DNA of 30,915 nt from JBNJEL01 sp051745835 (lineage in GTDB: Bacteria > Bacillota > Halanaerobiia > Halobacteroidales > Acetohalobiaceae), in NCBI GenBank assembly GCA_051745835.1, contig JBNJEL010000008.1, forward strand, positions 1 through 30,915, in the 5' to 3' direction. The translations under genes and the position numbers were made by a program. This document shows positions 1-8,013 of the stretch, in pieces; positions within the stretch are counted from its first letter, which is position 1, and each line of letters starts with the position of its first letter. A model generated the notes under the pieces. The model did no database searches and was not told the origin of the DNA. It worked only from the letters and a program-made list of their open reading frames with translations.

Positions 1-9
1 ATCCACATT

Positions 10-102
10 CTAAGTATTAAATTTAGTAGCTGAATGTTTGCGATTAGATTCATAAACTCTTTGTCCCACATCAAGATAATAGATTTCAACAGTTTGATTC
101 AC
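10..102 (-). pseudogene. Short reading-frame remnant, possibly of a transposase C-terminus
   Basis: A minus-strand frame ends at a TAG at 10-12 and stays open upstream past 102. It encodes a segment of the type T-V-E-I-Y-Y-x(4)-G-Q-R-V. This loosely resembles the beta-barrel after the catalytic core of IS21/Mu-type transposases (pattern V-E-I-(F/Y)-x-x-G-x-R-V). There is no ribosome binding site and the frame is only some 40 codons long. The nearby IS3-like fragment on the other strand makes transposase debris plausible, but the assignment is weak. Confidence 0.2.
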
Positions 103-284
103 TATGGAATATTTATTTAGTTCAACTTCATTTTACAATTAAGCATAATTATAAAATATAACACAATTGATTTTAATACATTATTAATAAAATTGCAAAT
201 CAAATATATTAATTGCAAGGTTAAATCTATATAGCCCCCTAACAGACTTGTGGAAAAAGTTCATTGGTAGTATAATTAAGTTAA

Positions 285-437
285 TTTAAATTTAAGGGAA
301 TTATTAAAAGTTATCTAGAGGTCTATGAAAGAATTAGTGAGTACATGAAATATTATAATAACAGACGAAGACACGGTAGCTTAAATAATAAAGCTCCAGC
401 CAAATATTATCAAGCATTTAAAAGCAAGAAAATTAAG
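285..437 (+). pseudogene. C-terminal remnant of an IS3-family transposase (OrfB type)
   Basis: The frame opens after a TAA at 282-284 and ends with TAA at 435-437, about 50 residues. It carries the signature E-Y-M-K-Y-Y-N-N-R-R-R-H-G-S-L followed by N-N-K-A-P-A-K-Y-Y. This is the typical end of the IS3/IS150-type DDE transposase (Y-N-x-x-R-x-H-x-x-L-x-x-x-(S/T/A)-P). The catalytic core and the N-terminal OrfA are absent, and no ribosome binding site precedes it, so it is a decayed copy. No terminal inverted repeats were recognised. Interpretation of the motif rests on family knowledge; the truncation is seen directly. Confidence 0.7.
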
Positions 438-549
438 CCTGAAACTTTTAGTGCTTAAATTCAATTACTGCGAATAAGGAAGCATAATATAGATTTTCTC
501 CAATTTTAGGGGGTTAAGCCGAAAATGAATGTACTAGGAGATGATAGTA

Positions 550-2547
550 ATGAGTCAATTTGAACTGGTTTCTGATTATACTCCTCGTGGTGATCAGCCA
601 AAAGCAATTAATAAATTAAGTAGTGGTATTAAGTCTGGGCTTCAACATCAGACTCTCTTAGGTGTTACCGGTTCGGGTAAGACTTTTACCATGGCTAACT
701 TAATCGAACAAGTGCAGAAGCCTACCTTAGTGATTGCTCATAATAAGACTTTAGCAGCTCAACTTTGTAGCGAGTTTAGAGAGTTCTTTCCTAATAGTGC
801 TGTGGAGTACTTTGTTAGTTACTATAATTACTATCAGCCTGAAGCTTATGTACCACAGACTGATACTTATATCGAAAAGGATGCTTCAATTAATGAAGAG
901 ATAGATAGATTGCGTCTGGCAGCGACTAGTAGCTTATTTGAACGTGATGATGTAATTATTGTAGCTAGTGTTTCTTGTATCTATGGATTAGGCTCTCCGA
1001 CAGATTACTTAGATTTAACCTGTCAAGTTGAAGAAGGTTTAATTAAAGAGCGCCAGGAGATTATCCAGGAACTAATCCATATTCAATATGAACGCAAGGA
1101 TTATGACTTATCGCGCGGGAGCTTTCGAGTGCGAGGGGATGTAATTGAGGTTCATCCTGCCTATGAAGATAAAGTTTACCGGATTGAACTCTTTGGTGAT
1201 GAGGTTGACCGGATTCAAGAAGTTGATTCTGTCACTGGTGAGATTAAGCAGCAGTTAAAGGAACTAACTATCTATCCTGCTAGCCACTTTGTTACTAAAG
1301 AAGAGAAACTTAAGCGGGCGATTAAGAGTATCAAAGATGAGTTAGCGGAGCGGTTAAATGAGCTACGCAGTCAAGATAAGCTCTTAGAAGCACAGCGTTT
1401 AGAACAACGAACTAATTATGATTTAGAGATGTTAGAGGAAGTAGGATTCTGTCAAGGTATTGAGAATTACTCCCGTCATTTAGCTCAACGACCACCCGGT
1501 TCTCGTCCTCAGACGTTGATTGATTACTTTCCTGATGACTTCTTAGTATTAATTGATGAATCTCATAAAACAATACCTCAGATTGGCGGCATGTATGCGG
1601 GAGATAGATCACGTAAGGAACGGCTAGTAGAGCATGGTTTTAGGTTACCTTCTGCTTTGGATAATAGGCCACTTGAATTTGAAGAGTTTGAGAGTTTGAT
1701 CAATCAGGCAGTCTATATCTCTGCTACTCCAGGAGATTATGAACGCGAAGTAAGTAGTCAGGTGGTCGAGCAGATTATTCGTCCGACAGGATTAATTGAT
1801 CCTAAGATTGAGGTTAGAGGAATTGAAGGACAGATTGATGATCTATTAGCCGAGATTCAAGAAGTGGTAGCGAATGATGAACGAGTTTTAGTGACTACTC
1901 TAACTAAACAGATGGCGGAAGATTTAACTGAATATTTAGCTCAGTCAGGTGTGGAGATTCGTTATCTACACTCTGATATAGATACGATTGAACGTTTAGA
2001 GATTATCCGTGACCTTCGTTTAGGGGAGTTTGATGTTTTAGTAGGAATTAATCTACTTCGCGAGGGATTAGATTTACCGGAAGTTTCATTAGTAGCAATC
2101 TTAGATGCTGATAAGGAAGGTTTCTTACGCTCTACTAGATCACTAATTCAGACGATTGGACGAGCAGCCCGTAATAAACGAGGGCGGGTTTTAATGTATG
2201 CTGATAAGATGACAGATTCGATGCAGGAGGCAATTGAGGAGACTAATCGACGGCGCAGTATCCAGCAGGAATTTAATCAAACACATGATATTTCACCAAC
2301 TACGATTGTTAAGCCTGTTAGAGATGTACTACGTCCGGTAGATATGGTTGCCGAAGAAGATAATGTAGAATATAGTAGTAAGTCTAGTGATCAATCAGTG
2401 GATCATTCTGAAATGAGTGAAGAAGAGATTAGGGAATTAATTAGCGAGTTAGAAGTTGAGATGGAAGAAGCAGCAGATAATTTAGAGTATGAGTTGGCAG
2501 CTGATATTCGCGATCAGATAGATGAATTAAAAGAGGAGCTTAATTAA
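550..2547 (+). CDS. uvrB: UvrABC system protein B (excinuclease subunit B)
   Basis: UvrB is the damage-verifying helicase-like subunit of bacterial nucleotide excision repair. It is loaded by UvrA and recruits UvrC for incision. The 665-residue product has Walker A G-V-T-G-S-G-K-T (about 38-45), the tyrosine-rich beta-hairpin Y-Y-N-Y-Y-Q-P-E-A-Y (about 91-100) that clamps DNA, the D-E-S-H box, helicase motifs V and VI (Q-T-I-G-R-A-A-R), and a C-terminal UVR motif that binds UvrC. Length is normal for the family. I place the start at ATG 550: GGAG at 537-540 sits nine bases before it, whereas the in-frame ATG at 541 abuts the ribosome binding site. No LexA-like box is evident upstream. A terminator follows, so uvrB is transcribed separately from uvrA. 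Confidence 0.97.
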   Translation: MSQFELVSDYTPRGDQPKAINKLSSGIKSGLQHQTLLGVTGSGKTFTMANLIEQVQKPTLVIAHNKTLAAQLCSEFREFFPNSAVEYFVSYYNYYQPEAYVPQTDTYIEKDASINEEIDRLRLAATSSLFERDDVIIVASVSCIYGLGSPTDYLDLTCQVEEGLIKERQEIIQELIHIQYERKDYDLSRGSFRVRGDVIEVHPAYEDKVYRIELFGDEVDRIQEVDSVTGEIKQQLKELTIYPASHFVTKEEKLKRAIKSIKDELAERLNELRSQDKLLEAQRLEQRTNYDLEMLEEVGFCQGIENYSRHLAQRPPGSRPQTLIDYFPDDFLVLIDESHKTIPQIGGMYAGDRSRKERLVEHGFRLPSALDNRPLEFEEFESLINQAVYISATPGDYEREVSSQVVEQIIRPTGLIDPKIEVRGIEGQIDDLLAEIQEVVANDERVLVTTLTKQMAEDLTEYLAQSGVEIRYLHSDIDTIERLEIIRDLRLGEFDVLVGINLLREGLDLPEVSLVAILDADKEGFLRSTRSLIQTIGRAARNKRGRVLMYADKMTDSMQEAIEETNRRRSIQQEFNQTHDISPTTIVKPVRDVLRPVDMVAEEDNVEYSSKSSDQSVDHSEMSEEEIRELISELEVEMEEAADNLEYELAADIRDQIDELKEELN

Positions 2548-2548
2548 G

Positions 2549-2577
2549 CAGACACCAATGCGGTGTCTGTCTTTTGT
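2549..2577 (+). terminator. Rho-independent terminator after uvrB
   Basis: A perfect 8-bp stem (CAGACACC at 2549-2556 with GGTGTCTG at 2562-2569) encloses a 5-base loop and is followed by a T-rich tract. It lies right after the uvrB stop. Confidence 0.85.
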
Positions 2578-2579
2578 TT

Positions 2580-2796
2580 ATACTAAAAACTTCAATTATA
2601 TATAAGATAACCATTCGCTCTGAACGGAGTTAGGAAGTACTCTAACACATATTAAATAGAGATTTAAGTAAAATAAAGTTATCGATTGATATAAAATTAA
2701 TTTTTTTAGTTTCTTTAGTTAGTTCAATATTTTTTAATTAGTGAGATTAGTGAAAATTAGTAGCTAAAAAGGATTGGGTTTCAGTTGCTCACTATC
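2580..2796. other. AT-rich intergenic region without a recognisable gene
   Basis: Some 325 bases separate uvrB from uvrA. Besides the uvrB terminator and the uvrA promoter I see only a short imperfect hairpin, GTTAG/CTAAC around 2629-2646, next to CTC/GAG arms around 2618-2629. No open frame with a ribosome binding site was found on either strand. Confidence 0.5.
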
Positions 2797-2825
2797 TTGT
2801 AATCAGTAATTATTATTGATATAAT
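2797..2825 (+). promoter_or_regulatory. SigA-type promoter of uvrA-uvrC
   Basis: A -35 element TTGTAA (2797-2802), a 17-bp spacer and a perfect -10 TATAAT (2820-2825) lie about 45 bases before the uvrA start. No LexA-type inverted repeat overlaps it. Confidence 0.75.
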
Positions 2826-2871
2826 ATAAAAGTATCCGATCTTAATATATAACTAAAGAGGTGGGTTAGCA

Positions 2872-5688
2872 ATGAGTCAAGATCAGATTGTAATTCAAGG
2901 AGCACAAGAACATAATTTGAAGAATATAGATGTCGAGATTCCGCGTAATAAGTTGGTAGTAATTACTGGGTTAAGTGGTTCAGGGAAGTCTTCCTTAGCC
3001 TTTGATACGATCTATGCTGAAGGTCAGCGAAGATATGTAGAATCTTTATCCTCTTATGCTCGCCAATTCTTAGGACAGATGGATAAGCCGCAAGTGGAGT
3101 ATATTGAGGGTTTATCACCTTCGATATCGATCGATCAAAAGAATACTAGTCAGAATCCACGTTCGACAGTAGGGACGGTAACTGAGATCTATGATTATCT
3201 GCGGTTATTGTATGCTCGTTTAGGGACACCACACTGTCCAGAGTGTGGAGAAGAGATTGCTTCCCAGACAATTGATGAGATTGTTGAGCAGATATTGAGA
3301 TTAGAGGAGCGGACTAAGTTACAGATCTTAGCTCCGATTGTGAAGGATCGTAAAGGTGAGCACCAAGAGCTTTTAGATCAGATGCAGCGAGAAGGATATG
3401 TACGCGTTAAAGTAGATGGTGAGATTAGAGATTTAGCAGAAGATATAGAGTTAGAGCCTAAACAGAACCATCGGATTGAGGTAGTCGTGGATCGAATTAT
3501 TATCAAAGAGGGAATTAAAGAGCGACTGACTGATTCGGTAGAGACAGCTTTAGAATTAGGTTCCGACTTAGTAGTAGTTGATTTAGTTGACGGTGGAGAA
3601 GAGGTCTATAGTGAGAACTTTGCCTGTCCTGGGTGTGGGATTAATTTAGAAGAGTTGACGCCGCGGATGTTCTCCTTTAATAGTCCTTATGGTGCTTGTT
3701 CAATCTGTGATGGTTTAGGTTCTAAGCGGGAGTTTGATCCGGACTTGATCTTTGCTTATGATCAATCGATCAATGAGGGGGCGATTATTCCGTGGCGTAG
3801 ATCACGTAGTAAGTATTATCCTCAGCTGTTAGTTGCTTTAGCTGAACACTTTGATTTTAGTCTTGATACGCCGTTAAATGAGTTAGATGATCAGACTATC
3901 GAGCTTTTAGCCTACGGAACTGATGAGGAAGTAAGTTTTAAGTATACTAATCGCTATAATCGTACGCGTACGCATACTACTAAATTTAAGGGAGTTATTG
4001 GCTATTTAGAACGGAGATTAAGAAAAGCTAAGTCCGATAAAGGACGGCGTAAGTTAGAGAAGTATATGAGTATCAGATCCTGTCCGGACTGTGAAGGTGG
4101 TCGCTTGAATGAGAAGAGTTTAGCGGTGACGATTGCTGGACGAACAATTGATGAGGTGACTGACCTTCCGATTGAAGATGCTTATGATTTCTTTGCTCAG
4201 TTAGAGTTAGATGAACGTGAGGAGTTAATCGGAGGACAGGTCTTAAAGGAGATTAAAGAGCGGTTAGGCTTCTTAAATAATGTTGGTCTTAATTATTTAA
4301 CGCTCAATCGTTCGGCAGGAACCTTATCCGGCGGAGAAGCCCAACGAATTAGATTAGCTACCCAGATTGGTTCCAGCTTGGTAGGGGTGCTCTATATCTT
4401 AGATGAACCGAGTATTGGACTGCACCAGAAGGATAATGCGCGCTTAATTGATACCTTAAAAGATCTGCGCGATCTTGGTAATACAGTAGTTGTAGTTGAG
4501 CATGATGAAGAGATGATTAGAGAGGCTGACCATGTGATTGACTTAGGACCAGGTGCTGGTAAAGAGGGCGGAGAAGTAGTAGCGCAGGGTACTACTGAAG
4601 AGATTATGGAAGTGGACGAATCATTAACCGGTCAGTACCTCGCTGGTAAGAAGGAGATACCAATTCCTAGTCAGCGTCATGAGAGTGAAGAGAGCTATTT
4701 AGAGATTAAAGGGGCTAGACAGCATAACCTTAAAGATATAGATGTCAAAGTGCCGTTAGGTGTCTTTACTACTGTAACCGGTGTTTCTGGCTCAGGTAAG
4801 AGTACCTTGATTAATGAGATCTTAAATAAGCGTTTAATGCAGGAGTTCTATCAATCTAGCGCTAAGCCAGGAGAGCATGATCAGATTTTAGGTTTAGATA
4901 AGATTGATAAGGTAGTCAATATTGATCAATCACCAATCGGTAGAACACCGCGTTCTAATCCAGCAACCTATACTAAGGTCTTTGATTATATTCGTGAAGT
5001 CTTTGCTAAGACTCCGGAGGCTAAACGCCGGGGCTATAAGAAAGGACGCTTTAGCTTTAATGTCAAAGGTGGACGTTGTGAAGCCTGTAGCGGAGATGGT
5101 ATTAATAAAATTGAGATGCACTTTTTGGCTGATGTCTATGTACCGTGTGAAGTCTGTGAAGGTCAGCGGTATAATAGTGAGACATTAGAGATCAAGTATA
5201 AAGGTAAGACAATTGCCGATGTGTTAGATATGACAGTTGGTGAAGCGCTGGACTTCTTTGCTAATATTCCTAAGATTAAACGTAGATTACAGACGCTTTA
5301 TGATGTGGGGTTGAGTTATATTAAGTTAGGACAACCATCGACAACGCTGTCAGGCGGTGAAGCACAGCGGGTTAAGATTGCTACGGAGTTAAGTAAGCGC
5401 AGCACAGGACAGACAGTTTATATTCTTGATGAGCCAACTACAGGACTTCACTTTGCTGATGTAAAGAAATTATTAGAAGTACTTAAACGTCTGCAAGCAG
5501 AGGGCAATACTGTGATTGTAATTGAACATAATTTAGAAGTAATTAAATCAGCTGATCATCTAATTGATTTAGGTCCTGAAGGCGGTAAGCATGGCGGTGA
5601 AGTGATAGCTACTGGTACTCCAGAAGAGGTTGCTCAGACAGAGGGTTCTTATACGGGTGAGTTCTTAACTGATATTTTAGAGAACTAA
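2872..5688 (+). CDS. uvrA: UvrABC system protein A (excinuclease ABC ATPase subunit)
   Basis: UvrA is the dimeric ABC ATPase that finds bulky DNA lesions and loads UvrB. The 938-residue length is normal. There are two ABC cassettes: Walker A G-L-S-G-S-G-K-S near residue 32 and G-V-S-G-S-G-K-S in the second half, each with a signature L-S-G-G-E-A-Q-R. Zinc-binding C-x-x-C pairs are present in the UvrB-binding region (C-P-E-C-G), in the insertion domain (C-P-G-C-G and C-S-I-C-D) and in the C-terminal half (C-E-A-C and C-E-V-C-E). ATG 2872 is preceded by a good AGAGGTG site. The uvrC start lies 17 bases after its stop with no promoter or terminator between, so the two form an operon. Confidence 0.98.
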   Translation: MSQDQIVIQGAQEHNLKNIDVEIPRNKLVVITGLSGSGKSSLAFDTIYAEGQRRYVESLSSYARQFLGQMDKPQVEYIEGLSPSISIDQKNTSQNPRSTVGTVTEIYDYLRLLYARLGTPHCPECGEEIASQTIDEIVEQILRLEERTKLQILAPIVKDRKGEHQELLDQMQREGYVRVKVDGEIRDLAEDIELEPKQNHRIEVVVDRIIIKEGIKERLTDSVETALELGSDLVVVDLVDGGEEVYSENFACPGCGINLEELTPRMFSFNSPYGACSICDGLGSKREFDPDLIFAYDQSINEGAIIPWRRSRSKYYPQLLVALAEHFDFSLDTPLNELDDQTIELLAYGTDEEVSFKYTNRYNRTRTHTTKFKGVIGYLERRLRKAKSDKGRRKLEKYMSIRSCPDCEGGRLNEKSLAVTIAGRTIDEVTDLPIEDAYDFFAQLELDEREELIGGQVLKEIKERLGFLNNVGLNYLTLNRSAGTLSGGEAQRIRLATQIGSSLVGVLYILDEPSIGLHQKDNARLIDTLKDLRDLGNTVVVVEHDEEMIREADHVIDLGPGAGKEGGEVVAQGTTEEIMEVDESLTGQYLAGKKEIPIPSQRHESEESYLEIKGARQHNLKDIDVKVPLGVFTTVTGVSGSGKSTLINEILNKRLMQEFYQSSAKPGEHDQILGLDKIDKVVNIDQSPIGRTPRSNPATYTKVFDYIREVFAKTPEAKRRGYKKGRFSFNVKGGRCEACSGDGINKIEMHFLADVYVPCEVCEGQRYNSETLEIKYKGKTIADVLDMTVGEALDFFANIPKIKRRLQTLYDVGLSYIKLGQPSTTLSGGEAQRVKIATELSKRSTGQTVYILDEPTTGLHFADVKKLLEVLKRLQAEGNTVIVIEHNLEVIKSADHLIDLGPEGGKHGGEVIATGTPEEVAQTEGSYTGEFLTDILEN

Positions 5689-5705
5689 ATAATGGAGTGA
5701 TAGTC

Positions 5706-7529
5706 ATGAATTTAAAGGAGCAAGTAGATAATCTACCACAGACAGCAGGGGTCTACTTGATGAAGAATAAGTCGGGGGAGATCATCTATGTTGGTAAGGC
5801 AAAGTCTTTACGTAAACGTGTGCGTTCTTACTTTCAACAGTCGCGTCAGCACTCATTTAAGACTACTGTCTTAGTAGATAAGATTGCTGAACTTGATTAT
5901 ATTATTACTGATTCGGAAGTGGAAGCTTTAATTTTGGAAGCGACGATGATTAAGAAGCATAATCCTAAGTTCAATATTAGGTTAAAGGATGACAAATCTT
6001 ATCCTTATATCAAGGTAACACTTAACGAGAGCTACCCCCGTGTCTTTAAGACCAGGATTGTCAAAGAGGATGGGGCTAAGTATTATGGTCCCTATCCTGA
6101 TGTCAAAGCTGTCCATCAGATCTTAAAGTTAGTACATGATCTATTTCCACTCAGGGATTGTAAACAGCAGTTAAGCTCTGATACTTCTACAGAGCGAGCC
6201 TGTTTAAATTATCATATTGAGAAGTGTCTTGGTCCTTGTGTTAATCAGGTAAGCCGGGAGCGTTATCAAGCGATGATTGACGAGGTCTGTCTCTTCTTAG
6301 AGGGTAAACAGACTGATTTAGTTGCTCAACTTCGAGAGGGGATGGAAGCAGCTGCCGCAGAACGCAACTTTGAGCGGGCAGCCGAATTACGGGATCAGAT
6401 CGAAGCAATTGAGAAGATTATCCAAGATCAACAGGTAGTTTCTGCCGAATTAGATAATCAGGATCTGATTGCTACTGCTCACCAAGATAATCTTGCTTGT
6501 GTGCAGGTAATGGTTGTACGTAATGGACGATTAGTAGGTGAAGAGGACTTTATTATGGAAGGTACAGCAGAGGAGGAGATTGACGAGACGCTATCTGCCT
6601 TCTTAAAGCAGTATTATATGAATACTGATTATATACCACAGGAGATATTATTAAAGAGTTCTTTAAGTGATCAAACAGTAATTGAGAGTTGGTTAAGTAA
6701 GGAGCGCGGGGCAAAGGTGAAGCTTAAAGAACCACAGCGCGGTTCTAAGCGGGAGATGATTCAGTTAGCAGAGCGTAATGCTAAGTATAATCTGAAGGAT
6801 TATCTGATTAAGTCTAATTATCAGCAGCGTAAACCTCTCGAAGCAGTTAAGGAGTTAGCTGATTATTTAGAGTTAAGAGAGTTGCCAATTAGGATTGAAG
6901 GCTTTGATATCTCTAATTTGCAGGGTAGTGACCCGGTAGCCTCCTTAGTTGTCTTTGAGAATGGACAAGCCAAGAAAGAAGATTACCGACGCTTTAAGAT
7001 TAAGAATAGTGAAGGTCCTGATGATTTTGCGATGATGCAGGAGGTAGTTGAGCGGCGCTATTCTCGACTGCTAAGAGAAGATAGAGAGCTACCTGATTTG
7101 ATCTTAGTTGATGGTGGTAAGGGTCAATTAAGTTCTGCTTTAGCTACATTAGAGCAGTTAGGAATAACTGACCAACAGATTATCGGTCTAGCGAAGAAAA
7201 AAGAGGAGGTCTTTGTACCGCATTCTCAGGAGCCGATTATTTTGCCGCGTAACTCAGAGGCTCTATATCTCCTCCAACGGATCAGAGATGAGGCGCATCG
7301 CTTTGCAGTTAATTACCACCGTAAATTACGATCACGACGGGTAACTCATTCGATGTTAGATGATATCTCCGGAGTGGGAGAGAAGCGGCGGCAGCGGCTC
7401 TTAGAGTACTTTGGTTCTTTAGATAAGATTCGTAAGGCTTCGCTTGATGAGCTAAGTGCAGTTAAAGGGATTAGTACGCGGATTGCTACTGCTATCCAGA
7501 AGCATCTCACAGAACATACTCGTCCTTAA
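5706..7529 (+). CDS. uvrC: UvrABC system protein C (dual-incision excinuclease)
   Basis: UvrC makes both incisions flanking the lesion once UvrB is loaded. The 607-residue protein has an N-terminal GIY-YIG nuclease domain (G-V-Y-L-M and I-Y-V-G-K-A-K within the first 45 residues) for the 3' cut. A UVR motif that pairs with UvrB follows (about 195-230, E-R-A-A-E-L-R-D-Q-I). Next come an RNase H-like domain for the 5' cut (F-D-I-S-N and L-V-D-G-G-K-G) and tandem helix-hairpin-helix motifs at the C-terminus (I-S-G-V-G and V-K-G-I-S). GGAG at 5694-5697 lies eight bases before ATG 5706, so I prefer this start to the in-frame GTG at 5697, which overlaps that site. It is the second gene of the uvrA-uvrC operon. 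Confidence 0.97.
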   Translation: MNLKEQVDNLPQTAGVYLMKNKSGEIIYVGKAKSLRKRVRSYFQQSRQHSFKTTVLVDKIAELDYIITDSEVEALILEATMIKKHNPKFNIRLKDDKSYPYIKVTLNESYPRVFKTRIVKEDGAKYYGPYPDVKAVHQILKLVHDLFPLRDCKQQLSSDTSTERACLNYHIEKCLGPCVNQVSRERYQAMIDEVCLFLEGKQTDLVAQLREGMEAAAAERNFERAAELRDQIEAIEKIIQDQQVVSAELDNQDLIATAHQDNLACVQVMVVRNGRLVGEEDFIMEGTAEEEIDETLSAFLKQYYMNTDYIPQEILLKSSLSDQTVIESWLSKERGAKVKLKEPQRGSKREMIQLAERNAKYNLKDYLIKSNYQQRKPLEAVKELADYLELRELPIRIEGFDISNLQGSDPVASLVVFENGQAKKEDYRRFKIKNSEGPDDFAMMQEVVERRYSRLLREDRELPDLILVDGGKGQLSSALATLEQLGITDQQIIGLAKKKEEVFVPHSQEPIILPRNSEALYLLQRIRDEAHRFAVNYHRKLRSRRVTHSMLDDISGVGEKRRQRLLEYFGSLDKIRKASLDELSAVKGISTRIATAIQKHLTEHTRP

Positions 7530-7597
7530 AGGAACAAATTAATCAGTAGTGAATAACTTAATTAGTAAGCAGAATATTTAGTAAGGAGTGAGTAAAG

Positions 7598-7786
7598 ATG
7601 AGTAGAAGTAACAAACTGTATCGTTCGCGTAGGGATAAGATGATTGCTGGTGTCTGTGGCGGAATAGCTGAGTACTTTGGAATTGATTCTACAATAGTGC
7701 GGTTGATTTGGGCGTGTCTATTCTTTGGATTAGGAGCTGGGCTGTTATTATATATTATCTGTTGGATTATAGTTCCTTATAGGTAG
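7598..7786 (+). CDS. PspC-domain small membrane protein
   Basis: This 62-residue protein is essentially a lone PspC domain. It has a basic N-terminus (L-Y-R-S-R-R-D-K), the hallmark M-I-A-G-V-C-G-G-I-A-E-Y-F-G-I-D, then about 20 hydrophobic residues forming one membrane helix and the ending I-I-V-P-Y-R. In proteobacteria PspC belongs to the phage-shock membrane-stress response. Stand-alone copies in Firmicutes are mostly uncharacterised and presumably sense or buffer envelope stress. The start has a clear AAGGAG site. It is convergent with the CLC gene, leaving only eight bases between its stop and the end of the extended CLC frame. Confidence 0.88.
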   Translation: MSRSNKLYRSRRDKMIAGVCGGIAEYFGIDSTIVRLIWACLFFGLGAGLLLYIICWIIVPYR

Positions 7787-7794
7787 TGGGATAA

Positions 7795-8013
7795 TTAAGA
7801 GTTGGCTTGATAAGCTTGGATAATGTCATTTTTGGTGATTAATCCTAATAATTGCTGCTTATTGTCTACTACCGGTAAGTACTCTAGCTGATGATCTATT
7901 AGCTGATTAATAATTTGTGTCAGAGTGTCCTGCGGTGTAACGGTAATTAAGTTAGTGGTCATATAATCAGCTGCAGAAGTTGTAGAGTAGTCTTGAGATT
8001 CAATATCACGTAG
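7795..8013 (-). pseudogene. Second CBS domain cut off from the CLC channel by an in-frame amber codon
   Basis: Reading through the TAG at 8014-8016 in the same frame gives 72 further codons to a TAA at 7795-7797. The translation is a convincing second CBS domain: A-D-Y-M-T-T-N-L-I-T-V-T-P-Q-D-T-L, then Y-L-P-V-V-D and G-L-I-T-K-N-D-I-I. Bacterial CLC proteins with such tails carry two CBS domains, so the gene appears to have been continuous. No ribosome binding site precedes the only internal ATG, so independent translation is unlikely. The segment is a tail lost by nonsense mutation, or one reached by amber readthrough. Confidence 0.75.

Noticed and set aside
460..550. LexA/SOS box upstream of uvrB or uvrA
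   Set aside because: No GAAC-N4-GTTC-type palindrome is present in either upstream region; the GAACGGAGTTAG near 2617-2633 has the wrong spacing and arms.
524..562. Twelve-codon frame overlapping the uvrB start, as a possible leader peptide
   Set aside because: Its only G-rich site is too far upstream and nothing else supports translation; overlap by chance is likely.
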